From assembly GCF_026183735.1 (NCBI RefSeq), contig NZ_JAPFRE010000025.1, forward strand, positions 85,343 through 149,342: a stretch of DNA of 64,000 bases. Direction: 5' to 3'. The notes beneath the pieces are model-generated. The model did no database searches. It was not told the origin of the DNA and saw only the letters and a program-made list of their open reading frames with translations. Shown one piece after another: positions 28,055 to 37,726 of this stretch. The translations under genes and the position numbers were made by a program. The stretch comes from Alteromonas sp. ASW11-130 (GTDB taxonomy: Bacteria > Pseudomonadota > Gammaproteobacteria > Enterobacterales > Alteromonadaceae). Every line of letters starts with the position of its first letter. Positions within the stretch are counted from its first letter, which is position 1.

Positions 28055-28698
28055 ATAGGAGGCTGAACTTTAATCCCCATTCGATTTAGTTTAAAGACCG
28101 GATTAAATCTCATTAGCTGAGTTTCAAGCAAGGGTACGGCGGCTGTAGGTGGATCGACACCAACTATTTAAACACGTTTCATCGCTATGTTACTGGTGAA
28201 ATATTATGTACCGTGTGTCTGGATAAAGACGAGTGTCGTACAAGCTTATGGTTAGTATTGCTACCTTTTTTTTTCAGAACGAGTTAAACGAACAGATTGG
28301 GTAGCAAGTAGCAAGTAGCAAGTAGCAAGTAGCAAGTAGCAAGTAGCAAAGTGATGGTACGGTTGAAATCAGTCACCACGCTATTACTTTTTTAGCTACG
28401 TACGCGATTATTCGCTGGGAATGCATGCGCTACATTTAATATGTACTTGGTCAATCAGCATCAAGCTCCAATTTCTCTCTTTGAGAAAATTAAGACAATC
28501 GAATCCAAGAGGCAGTTATAAACTTTAAAGAAGTATGCTGGGTCAACGCTGCAACAGTAAACGCTATCAACTATAGAATAGCGCTCCGCGTTCACACCGT
28601 TTCAGTAGGCGTAACGTCGCGATTTATCACATCCCGGCTATTATTTCCGAGTATAGTAAAGCGATTCTCATGGGCGTTCGACCAGCGCCATTCCATTA
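28055..28698. other. Gene-free region between the EAL-HDOD pair and ftsX
   Basis: 644 nt with no supportable gene on either strand. It contains a 7-mer tandem repeat at 28301-28349, listed separately. The two genes flanking it are convergent, yet no clear terminator hairpin was found. Confidence 0.5.
28301..28349. repeat. Heptanucleotide microsatellite GTAGCAA x7
   Basis: Seven perfect tandem copies of GTAGCAA (49 bp) in the intergenic space downstream of the second EAL-HDOD gene. Perfect copies suggest recent slippage; no gene is in frame. Confidence 0.95.
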
Positions 28699-29679
28699 TC
28701 ACCTAGGCTCTATTTCTCTTACATGGCGCTGGACCGCAATCATTGAGCCAATCAGGCCTAAGGCTACTGACAAGCCCAGCATGGTGAACAACGCCGTTCC
28801 TGTCAGCCCAGTGATATCAAACTCCTTTTGATATAATTCCGCAAACGCTTCAATACTGCTGTCCATCCACCAAAGAATTATGATAACAGCTAACCAGGCA
28901 AGCAACCCTCCTAATAAGCCGTACCAGAAGCCTGTGTATAGAAAGGGCCTATGAATAAAAGAATCGGTAGCGCCGATAAGCTTCATTACTACTATTTCAT
29001 CACGCTTATTCAGAATATTTAGTCTAATTGTGTTGCCGATAATGAGCACAACGGCAAGAAACAGCAATATCCCAATAAGCGAAACCAACTCTCTGGCAAT
29101 ATCCAATAGCGCGTATAAGCGTTCAAGCCATTCGATATCCAACTTACCTATATCAACCTCGCGCTGTTGTTTCAATTTATGCAACAGATCGGCTGCTGCA
29201 GCGGGTCCAGCGAATTTCTCCGCCGGCCGTACCAGAACTACATCAGGAAGCGGATTTGATTCTAGATACGCGACTGCATCACCTAAGCCGGAGAGTTGTT
29301 GAAACTCTTTTAGCGCCTCATCGGCAGGTACATACACGGTTGAATCAATTTCTTCCCAGGTTGATAAGCGGGCTAATAACTGCTGGGCGTTACCCGCCGT
29401 CGTTTGAGGGGTAAGAAAGAGGGAAATCTCCGAAGCCTGATCCCAGCCTGCACTGATCTTTTCAGTGTTTTTAACCAAAATATACAAAGTACTAGGCAGC
29501 GTGATACTCAACCCTAAAACCGCCACTGTCATAATTGAAGCTGCCGGTTGACGCCATAACTCACCCAAACTGTTCAAAGCTTGTCTAAGATGGCTAATAA
29601 AAAGCATGCTAACTTGTTGTACAAAACCAATGCGTACGTCACTCGCTCCGTGAGCGCGACCTTTAAACAATAAACTCAT
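28699..29679 (-). CDS. ftsX: Cell division protein FtsX
   Basis: The permease-like partner of FtsE that relays division signals to periplasmic amidase activators. About 326 residues, with an N-terminal membrane segment (IMTVAVLGLSITLPSTLYIL), a periplasmic domain (about 65-195) and three C-terminal helices with NTIRLNILNKRDEIVVMKLI typical of FtsX. The ATG at 29679 overlaps the ftsE stop by 4 nt (ATGA); a GTG at 29685 is the alternative. Confidence 0.95.
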   Translation of the reverse strand: MSLLFKGRAHGASDVRIGFVQQVSMLFISHLRQALNSLGELWRQPAASIMTVAVLGLSITLPSTLYILVKNTEKISAGWDQASEISLFLTPQTTAGNAQQLLARLSTWEEIDSTVYVPADEALKEFQQLSGLGDAVAYLESNPLPDVVLVRPAEKFAGPAAAADLLHKLKQQREVDIGKLDIEWLERLYALLDIARELVSLIGILLFLAVVLIIGNTIRLNILNKRDEIVVMKLIGATDSFIHRPFLYTGFWYGLLGGLLAWLAVIIILWWMDSSIEAFAELYQKEFDITGLTGTALFTMLGLSVALGLIGSMIAVQRHVREIEPR

Positions 29680-30362
29680 TGCCACGCCCCTTCCTTTTCA
29701 TTTAAACCGTCTGTAATCATCTGGCCGTTTCTTAAGGTTAGTGTGCGGTAACGCATGCGCGCTATTAGGCCTAAATCGTGGGTAGCTATAAACACGGATA
29801 CGCCAGCCTGATTGAAATCTTCAAACAGGCTAATAATTTCCATAGAAAGCTTGGGGTCCAGATTCCCGGTCGGCTCATCGGCCAACAATAGAGGAGGCTT
29901 GTTAACCACCGCTCGCGCAATACCCACCCGCTGTTGTTCGCCTCCGGATAACATCAGAGGCGAATTTTTTGCCATTTGACTTAATCCCACCATCTCTAGT
30001 GCTGCCTCTACGCGGCGCGAGGTTTCTTTGCGGGTGTAACCTTCGATGATTAGTGGCAATGCAACATTGTCAAACACCGATTTATCCATCAACAAGTGAT
30101 GATTCTGAAAAATCATTCCAATATCGCGACGAATAAAGGCGATTTGGCGTCGAGTAATCGTATTTAGGTCGTGACCGTTTATTAATACACGCCCTACGGT
30201 GGGGCGTTCCATAATACTGATAAGCTTAAGCAACGTACTTTTCCCAGCGCCAGAATGACCGGTTAAAAACGCCATTTCCCCTGGTTCAATATGAAAATTG
30301 ACTTTACTTAATGCGCGTTGCCCGCCGGGATAGGTTTTACTAACCTGCTCAAACTTAATCAT
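29676..30362 (-). CDS. ftsE: Cell division ATP-binding protein FtsE
   Basis: The ABC ATPase of the FtsEX complex: Walker [14 protein letters not shown], signature [14 protein letters not shown], Walker [14 protein letters not shown] and His switch IATHD. 228 residues, a normal length. It lies 41 nt after ftsY and overlaps ftsX, giving the classical ftsY-ftsE-ftsX operon. Confidence 0.97.
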   Translation of the reverse strand: MIKFEQVSKTYPGGQRALSKVNFHIEPGEMAFLTGHSGAGKSTLLKLISIMERPTVGRVLINGHDLNTITRRQIAFIRRDIGMIFQNHHLLMDKSVFDNVALPLIIEGYTRKETSRRVEAALEMVGLSQMAKNSPLMLSGGEQQRVGIARAVVNKPPLLLADEPTGNLDPKLSMEIISLFEDFNQAGVSVFIATHDLGLIARMRYRTLTLRNGQMITDGLNEKEGAWQ

Positions 30363-30403
30363 GTCGACATCCCTAACAACCTACTTCTTATTTTCAATAA
30401 TTT

Positions 30404-31756
<1,353 letters not shown>

Positions 31757-31841
31757 TGCTGGGACAATTCCTTATATGAAAATACAAATTAGGCTACACT
31801 TGCCGCCATGGAATTTCCCTATCATAGCATTGTCAGTCTTA

Positions 31842-32426
31842 ATGAAGCGAGCATCAAAAAAAGCCAGCAGCCGAATAGCCTCAGGTTCGATTAGAATCAT
31901 AAGTGGGCAATGGCGCGGCCGAAAACTTCCAGTCATCAACGCCGACGGGCTGCGTCCCACCACTGACCGTAATAAAGAGATGCTTTTTAACTGGCTAATG
32001 CATGATGTTCGTGATAGCAAGGTTCTCGATATGTTTGCGGGTTCCGGCGGGCTTGGTTTTGAGGCATTATCCCGCTACGCGACAAACTGTACCTTTCTAG
32101 AATATGACAAAATAGCCGTTCAATGTATTCAACAAAATATAGCTACCCTGGGCGCACAGGCGCAGGTTCTCCAGGGAGACGCACTACAATTAGCGGCATC
32201 GCTGACGGGGTCTTTCGATCTCATATTTGTAGATCCGCCTTTTCACCAAGGCCTGACACAACAAGCCATAGATGCCATTGAAAAACATCAACTGCTCAAT
32301 GCTGATGGGTTAATTTATCTTGAGCAGGAAAAGCAGCATCCATTACCGCACCTCCCGGATAACCTAACAATAATTAAACAGAAACAAACGGCGCAGGTTA
32401 GCTGTCTGCTTCTTCATCGTCGATAA
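31842..32426 (+). CDS. rsmD: 16S rRNA (guanine966-N2)-methyltransferase RsmD
   Basis: An SAM-dependent methyltransferase of 194 residues. It has IRIISGQWRGRKLPV at the N-terminus, the SAM loop LDMFAGSGGLGFEALSR, and the catalytic DPPF motif (FVDPPFHQG). The start at 31842 (MKRASKKASSRI) was chosen because homologues begin close to the SGxWRGRKL motif. Its 3' end overlaps the convergent yjaG gene by 29 nt. Divergent from ftsY, the conserved arrangement. Confidence 0.93.
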   Translation: MKRASKKASSRIASGSIRIISGQWRGRKLPVINADGLRPTTDRNKEMLFNWLMHDVRDSKVLDMFAGSGGLGFEALSRYATNCTFLEYDKIAVQCIQQNIATLGAQAQVLQGDALQLAASLTGSFDLIFVDPPFHQGLTQQAIDAIEKHQLLNADGLIYLEQEKQHPLPHLPDNLTIIKQKQTAQVSCLLLHRR

Positions 32427-32994
32427 CAATACCCAGATTCGAAATGCCCTCTTCCAGCGCAAGCTGTTTAACCTGCTGACAAGCTTCTTTCTGTTTTGTT
32501 GCTGCATCCAAATAGTCAAGTAACTGCGCTTGTACCTCAATTTCAAATTCCATTAGAGGATGGCTGCGTACAGTTTCGTCATCGGCCTCGCCCGAGGCAA
32601 GCAAGTAATTTTCGACACTCCCTTGAGACAGTTTGCTGATAACCACAGCGCCTTGCAGATCCTGTTTCAAGATCAAATTTAGACACGCAGCGACACCAAT
32701 TGCAGCGTCTATTGCCGGGTAAACACCAAAAGAATCGTAGTCGGTGGTATCAGGCGTTGCCTGCTCAACCTTTTCAAGTTGCAGCGCAAAGTTGATTTTA
32801 CTTTTTGGACTTAAAAGCGCTTCCCAGACTAGATTCAAGCACTTGCGCAATACATCACTGTCTTCTGCGTCAGTGGCAGCACAAAATAATTCATAATTTG
32901 GCACCATACGTTCAAGAAGCGCAGCACTGAACGCTACCGCTTTCCATCCCTCAAGTTCGCGTACTCGGGCAAACGTATTTAACTTTTTCGTCAT
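32398..32994 (-). CDS. yjaG: YjaG family (DUF416) protein
   Basis: 198 residues resembling E. coli YjaG: FARVRELEGWKAVAFSAALL, MVPNYELF, DYDSFGVYPAIDAAIGVAAC and an acidic C-terminus. Mostly helical; function unknown. The start codon abuts the yhgN stop (1-nt overlap), so the genes are co-transcribed. The 3' end overlaps rsmD on the other strand. Confidence 0.85.
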   Translation of the reverse strand: MTKKLNTFARVRELEGWKAVAFSAALLERMVPNYELFCAATDAEDSDVLRKCLNLVWEALLSPKSKINFALQLEKVEQATPDTTDYDSFGVYPAIDAAIGVAACLNLILKQDLQGAVVISKLSQGSVENYLLASGEADDETVRSHPLMEFEIEVQAQLLDYLDAATKQKEACQQVKQLALEEGISNLGIVIDDEEADS

Positions 32995-33605
32995 TACTTC
33001 ATTCCTAATTGAGGGGTGTAATAATTACCCACGCCATCTAACAACATCTGTATAGCAATCATCACTAATATCATTCCCATCAATCGCTCTACTGCCGTTA
33101 AGCCACGTTCTCCCAATAACTTATGGAACAGACCTGAAAATAATAGAATCACCGCACTGACTAACCAGGCAGCGCTTAAAGCAATAGTCCAGTCGAGCAT
33201 CCGATCTGGATTTTGATTAGCTAACAGTATCAGTGCTGCCATAGTAGAGGGTCCGGCTATCATGGGAATAGCCAGCGGTACAATGAAGGGTTCTTCTCCC
33301 ACAGGTAATCCTGCGGCATTACCTGAGGTGGGAAATATCATTTTGATAGCGATCAAAAATAAGATAATCCCCCCCGCAATACTTACCGTTTCCTGACGAA
33401 CGTTAAGGAAATCCAGCACTGATTGCCCGCTAAACAGAAAGATAAATAATATTGCCAGCGCAATGAGTAATTCGCGCAATAAAATAAAGCGCTGACGTTT
33501 GGGCTCGATGGTTTTTAACACAGACATAAAGACCGGTAAATTGCCCAACGGGTCCATGATCAGAAATAACATTATCGCAGCTGACCATGTATCCATAACT
33601 GACAT
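32994..33605 (-). CDS. yhgN: MarC/NAAT-family membrane protein YhgN
   Basis: 203 residues with six predicted membrane helices. It has FLIMDPLGNLPVFMSVLK, AGGIILFLIAIKMIFP, VPLAIPMIAGPSTMAALILL and the C-terminal LMGMILVMIAIQMLLDGV of the MarC family. Annotated in relatives as a small-neutral-amino-acid-transporter-like protein, though MarC function is unproven. First gene of the yhgN-yjaG unit. Confidence 0.9.
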   Translation of the reverse strand: MSVMDTWSAAIMLFLIMDPLGNLPVFMSVLKTIEPKRQRFILLRELLIALAILFIFLFSGQSVLDFLNVRQETVSIAGGIILFLIAIKMIFPTSGNAAGLPVGEEPFIVPLAIPMIAGPSTMAALILLANQNPDRMLDWTIALSAAWLVSAVILLFSGLFHKLLGERGLTAVERLMGMILVMIAIQMLLDGVGNYYTPQLGMK

Positions 33606-33760
33606 ATCTCCCCAACAAGTTAAAATACTGTTACTATTTTATGGTAAACGTTAAATTAAGCATTAAATTGCTTGAATCTACACTTTATAATTAGAAAATT
33701 TTAGCAAATTGTCGCATTTGCGCTTAACTAATACTATCACCCCAACGAGGATAATAAGAA

Positions 33761-33943
33761 ATGAGTTTAATGACCGTAGCAGAAGTCGCAGCCTACTTGG
33801 ATATAAAAGAGGTCAGGGTTGAGCGCCTCGAACGTGAAAGCTTGTTGGTATCAAAAGAAAAAGATGGAGATGGAAACCCTTTATTCGACAAAGGCGATGT
33901 AGAACGCTATAAAGTATTGGCAGAACGCTTAGGTGGTATCTAG
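33761..33943 (+). CDS. Small MerR/excisionase-like helix-turn-helix protein
   Basis: 60 residues: MTVAEVAAYLDIKEVRVERL is a winged-helix/MerR-type DNA-recognition motif, followed by a hairpin with GDGNPLFDKGDVERYK. No effector domain. It is a stand-alone chromosomal gene with its own terminator, so not obviously a phage excisionase. Target unknown. Confidence 0.75.
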   Translation: MSLMTVAEVAAYLDIKEVRVERLERESLLVSKEKDGDGNPLFDKGDVERYKVLAERLGGI

Positions 33944-33976
33944 CCGACGCAATTCAAAGTTGGTTAAAAACGAATT

Positions 33977-34010
33977 CAGCCCGAATATACAAATTCGGGC
34001 TGAGTTTTTT
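33977..34010 (+). terminator. Rho-independent terminator between the HTH gene and pepB
   Basis: CAGCCCGAAT / ATTCGGGCTG forms a perfect 10-bp stem with a 6-nt loop and is followed by AGTTTTTT, ending exactly at the convergent pepB stop. It probably serves both genes. Confidence 0.92.
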
Positions 34011-35297
34011 CTAGCCTTGCTGTTTTAATAAGCGGGCAATTGAACGAATTCCCACAGCACTCGCGCCCACTGGCATTTCCGGTGACCCTTTACTGTGATA
34101 GGCCGCGGCCAAATCTAAATGAATCCAGCCTTTTCCTTCTGGATTAACAAATCTCGCCAGGAAGCCTGCTGCATTAGACGCACCACCGCCGCCACCTCCT
34201 TTCTGAGGACGACTATTCGCCGTATCAGCGAATGCAGAAGGACATCTGTCTTTATGCCACTGTTCCAACGGTAATGCCCAAAAACGTTCAGATTCCGCTT
34301 TGGCGCATTCGAGCATGGATTCTCTGGCACGTTCATCCATGCTGAATACTGCGTGGTAATCGTTCCCTAACGCCACCGTGGCTGCGCCAGTGAGCGTAGC
34401 GGCATCAACAATCAACGACGCATTTGTTTCACTGGCTGCCATCAGACCATCGGCTAAAACTAAACGGCCTTCGGCGTCAGTATTCACGACCTCAACGGTG
34501 ACACCGTTTTTGTATGTGAGCACATCTCCAAGTTTATAAGCATGACCACTGATCAGGTTTTCAGCACAACATAAGAAAAGTTTAACGCGGGTATTAAGAC
34601 CTTGTAGTATTGCAAGCCCTAGTGCGCCGGTTACCGTAGCAGCGCCACCCATGTCGCACTTCATGTCTAACATACCTTCGCTTGATTTGATTGAATAACC
34701 CCCGCTATCAAAGGTGATGCCTTTACCCACAAGCGCCGTAGTTACCGGCGCGTTGGCATCACCGGTCGGATTATAGTCCAGTTCTAACAGAACCGGAGGA
34801 CGTTCACTTCCGCGACCCACGTTGTAAATACCAATCCACCCCGCTTCCACTAACTCCTCGCCGGTAATCATCGAATAGCTTACTGTTTGAGGAGAAAGCG
34901 ACTTAATCCATTCTGCGGCCCGATTGGCCAAATTTTCAGGGGATAACTCTTCGGGGGTGTCATTGACAAGCTTGCGAGTAAATAGCATTGCTTCATAGCA
35001 TTTTTGAATACGATCCTTATCAGCATTGTCGCAAAACGTTATTTTTGATGGGTTGCGCGGTCTGGTAAAACTCAATGCAAATACCCACTGATGTTCGAAC
35101 TGCCATTCTCCTGTCAGCACGACTTCAGGTATGCTCAGCCCGTCCAGTTTTCTGGCTGCCTGCTGAATAGCAAGAAGCCCGTCGCCTGACTCTGGCAAAT
35201 GAATAGTGGCACCATTTTCAGTGAAACTAACCAACGCCTTTTCGCCCCACCCAGCAGTTGCTGGCTGCGTTGCCAAAGAGACAGTAAATTGTGTCAT
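34011..35297 (-). CDS. pepB: Aminopeptidase B (PepB), family M17
   Basis: A cytosolic dinuclear-metal leucyl-type aminopeptidase. The N-terminus (SLATQPATAGWGEKALVSF) matches PepB rather than PepA. Metal and catalytic motifs are GKGITFDSGGYSIK, KCDMGGAATV and the signature NTDAEGRLVLADGL. 428 residues against 427 in E. coli. Divergent from sfsA. Confidence 0.95.
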   Translation of the reverse strand: MTQFTVSLATQPATAGWGEKALVSFTENGATIHLPESGDGLLAIQQAARKLDGLSIPEVVLTGEWQFEHQWVFALSFTRPRNPSKITFCDNADKDRIQKCYEAMLFTRKLVNDTPEELSPENLANRAAEWIKSLSPQTVSYSMITGEELVEAGWIGIYNVGRGSERPPVLLELDYNPTGDANAPVTTALVGKGITFDSGGYSIKSSEGMLDMKCDMGGAATVTGALGLAILQGLNTRVKLFLCCAENLISGHAYKLGDVLTYKNGVTVEVVNTDAEGRLVLADGLMAASETNASLIVDAATLTGAATVALGNDYHAVFSMDERARESMLECAKAESERFWALPLEQWHKDRCPSAFADTANSRPQKGGGGGGASNAAGFLARFVNPEGKGWIHLDLAAAYHSKGSPEMPVGASAVGIRSIARLLKQQG

Positions 35298-35360
35298 AAC
35301 AAATCCTTAGTAAGCTTTGATAGACTAGTGATCTTGGTTCACCTAGTCCACTTTTCAACT

Positions 35361-36062
35361 ATGAAGTTTAGTACGCCCTTAATTAAAGGAAAACTTATTA
35401 AACGTTACAAACGTTTCTTAGCCGATGTGGAATTGAGCGATGGCTCAATTGTTACCGCCCACTGCCCCAATACCGGGGCAATGACAGGATGCGCGGAACC
35501 CGGCTTCCTGGCCTATCTACGCTACAGCGACGATCCAAAACGCAAATTAAAATATACATGGGAAATTGCCAGAACGTTTACCGGAGAGTTTATCGGTGTA
35601 AATACGCATAACGCCAATAAATTGGTGGCTGAAGCCCTAATAGAAAAGCGCTTACCCGGATTTGAACATATTGACGATTTTAAGGCCGAAGTGAGGCCCC
35701 CGGGAAGTGACAGTCGTTTCGATTTTCGATTGCGCTTCAACAATGAAGAGTCGTTTTTGGAAGTGAAATCGGTAACACTAGCAGAAGGTAACTGTGGTTT
35801 CTTTCCTGACGCGAAGACAACGCGAGGAGCTAAACATTGTCTCGCGTTAGCTAATCTCGCCAGTCAGGGAATTAAAGCGGAACTTTTATTTTGTGTTCAA
35901 CACTCGGGAATAAAAGAAGTGAAACTGGCTAACCATATTGATCCAGCCTATGCAGAATCCGTACTCTTTGCCAGTCAGAAAGGCGTCAAAATTAGGGCTG
36001 TGAGTTGTTATATTGATGAAGAAAAAGTAACAATAAATCAATCACTCCCAATAATTTTGTAA
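35361..36062 (+). CDS. sfsA: DNA/RNA nuclease SfsA family protein
   Basis: 233 residues with the SfsA hallmarks: LIKGKLIKRYKRFLADVEL, HCPNTGAMTGC, and the PD-(D/E)XK-like core FDFRLRF…FLEVKSVTLAE. E. coli SfsA was named as a sugar-fermentation regulator and the fold is nuclease-like; the biological role is unclear. Start at 35361 by alignment (MKFSTPLIKGKLI); the frame is open further upstream inside pepB. It begins the conserved sfsA-dksA-gluQ-pcnB-folK-panBC cluster. Confidence 0.95.
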   Translation: MKFSTPLIKGKLIKRYKRFLADVELSDGSIVTAHCPNTGAMTGCAEPGFLAYLRYSDDPKRKLKYTWEIARTFTGEFIGVNTHNANKLVAEALIEKRLPGFEHIDDFKAEVRPPGSDSRFDFRLRFNNEESFLEVKSVTLAEGNCGFFPDAKTTRGAKHCLALANLASQGIKAELLFCVQHSGIKEVKLANHIDPAYAESVLFASQKGVKIRAVSCYIDEEKVTINQSLPIIL

Positions 36063-36283
36063 AAAATAAGTTGATTTTTTCAAATGAAGCGCCATATTTG
36101 CGCCTTGCTTTACCGTTGTGGTTCAAAACAAATCAATTTGATTCCACAATTGATCGTTGCCTGTAACGATACCGGTGAGGATAGATTACAAAGACGCTTA
36201 ACATTGCTTGCACTGTTCGATTCTGCTATAGATATTCGATCGGTTTGGCGGAACTAAGTGTCGTGGTGTAGGAGATGTGACAC

Positions 36284-36733
36284 ATGTCAACAGGAAATGA
36301 AACGAAATCGCTAGGGTTACTCGCCTTAGCAGGACTAAAGCCTTATCAGCCTAGTGCTGATGAAGAGTACATGAATGAAGCGCAGATGGAGCATTTCCGC
36401 CTGTTGCTAAAGGCATGGCGCAATCAACTTCGTGAAGAAGTCGATCGCACAGTCACGCATATGAAAGATGAAGCGGCGAATTTCCCTGACCCGGTTGATC
36501 GGGCTGCTCAGGAAGAAGAGTTTAGCTTAGAACTTCGTACACGTGACCGTGAACGTAAACTTATCAAAAAAATCGAAAAAACGCTTAAGCGTATTGAAGA
36601 TGATGATTTTGGTTTTTGCGATCAGTGTGGCATCGAAATCGGTATTCGCCGTTTAGAAGCCAGACCTACAGCCGACCTTTGCATTGATTGCAAAACGATG
36701 GCTGAAATTAAAGAAAAGCAGTTACAGGGTTAA
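36284..36733 (+). CDS. dksA: RNA polymerase-binding transcription factor DksA
   Basis: Inserts a coiled coil into the RNA polymerase secondary channel and potentiates ppGpp. 149 residues. The coiled-coil tip has the required acidic pair in [10 protein letters not shown] (DxxDxA). The zinc finger is CDQCG…LCIDCK. A 221-nt leader precedes it. In E. coli the same neighbours occur. Confidence 0.98.
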   Translation: MSTGNETKSLGLLALAGLKPYQPSADEEYMNEAQMEHFRLLLKAWRNQLREEVDRTVTHMKDEAANFPDPVDRAAQEEEFSLELRTRDRERKLIKKIEKTLKRIEDDDFGFCDQCGIEIGIRRLEARPTADLCIDCKTMAEIKEKQLQG

Positions 36734-36795
36734 CCCCTAAAACCGCGTGAATGACTCGGGCCGTTCATCTGGCGGCCTGATGTATTTGTTCGTTT

Positions 36796-37707
36796 ATGAC
36801 TCCACCCTTACCTTATATTGGTCGTTTTGCCCCATCTCCGTCAGGTCCATTGCATTTCGGCTCACTGGTTGCTGCAGTGGCGAGCTTTTTAGATGCACGC
36901 AAGCACAACGGCACATGGTTACTTAGAATCGAAGATATAGATAAACCGCGGACTGTTGAGGGCGCGGATAGCGCGATCATGCGTACGCTTAACGCACACC
37001 ACTTACACTGGGACGGCAAGGTGAGCTATCAGTCTGACCAGCACCACCACTATCAAGTCGTGATACAAACATTACTAGACCAGCAGCAAGCCTATCACTG
37101 TCGCTGTACGCGCAAAATTATCAGACAGACTGGTGGTGTGTACCAGGGGACGTGTAGATATAAGCAACATGCTGAATTCGGCAGCGCAGTGCGGCTTTAC
37201 GTTGATACGCCTCAACGTCAGTTTACTGACCGTATACAGGGTGAAGTTGTCATTACTGACGCGCATGCATTGGAAGATACGGTGATTAAACGTCGAGATG
37301 GACTCTTTTCATATAATCTAGTAGTGGTATTAGACGACATTGCCCAAGGGGTCACCCATGTTGTCAGGGGGCATGATTTACTTAACACTACAGCAGCGCA
37401 TTTAACATTGTACAATCTCTTAAACCAGTCTCCACCGCAGTACGCCCACTTCCCTGTAGCTGCAATGCTACCAGGACAAAAATTAAGCAAACAAAATCGT
37501 GCCAGAGCGGTGGACGACTCAAACCCACTCGGAAACTTGCGTAAAGTGCTGAAGTTTCTTACGATTTGGCAACCCGAATGCGATAACATTGATAGTTGTG
37601 AGACCTTACTGGAGTGGGCAACGATGCGATGGGATTGCAAAAAACTGCCTAAAAAAGCTGAAATTATTGTCGATCAGGACAATAGCCCGTATTATTACGG
37701 GCCTTAA
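36796..37707 (+). CDS. gluQ: Glutamyl-Q tRNA(Asp) synthetase
   Basis: A GluRS-like enzyme that glutamylates queuosine-34 of tRNA-Asp. It has GRFAPSPSGPLHFGSL (HIGH-like), LRIEDIDKPR, zinc ligands in CRCTRKI…GTCR and the KMSKS-like KLSKQNRA. It lacks the anticodon-binding half of GluRS (303 residues). Its last codons contain a 7-bp hairpin (37685-37702) just upstream of the pcnB ribosome-binding site. Confidence 0.95.
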   Translation: MTPPLPYIGRFAPSPSGPLHFGSLVAAVASFLDARKHNGTWLLRIEDIDKPRTVEGADSAIMRTLNAHHLHWDGKVSYQSDQHHHYQVVIQTLLDQQQAYHCRCTRKIIRQTGGVYQGTCRYKQHAEFGSAVRLYVDTPQRQFTDRIQGEVVITDAHALEDTVIKRRDGLFSYNLVVVLDDIAQGVTHVVRGHDLLNTTAAHLTLYNLLNQSPPQYAHFPVAAMLPGQKLSKQNRARAVDDSNPLGNLRKVLKFLTIWQPECDNIDSCETLLEWATMRWDCKKLPKKAEIIVDQDNSPYYYGP

Positions 37708-37726
37708 TTGCTCTGGAGAAACTGTC

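Noticed and set aside
33761..33943. Phage excisionase / integrated element marker
   Set aside because: The 60-aa HTH protein resembles excisionases in fold only; no integrase, att repeat or phage gene is nearby.
35199..35360. N-terminal extension of sfsA into pepB
   Set aside because: Open frame only; homologues start at MKFSTPLI-like sequence, matching the ATG at 35361.
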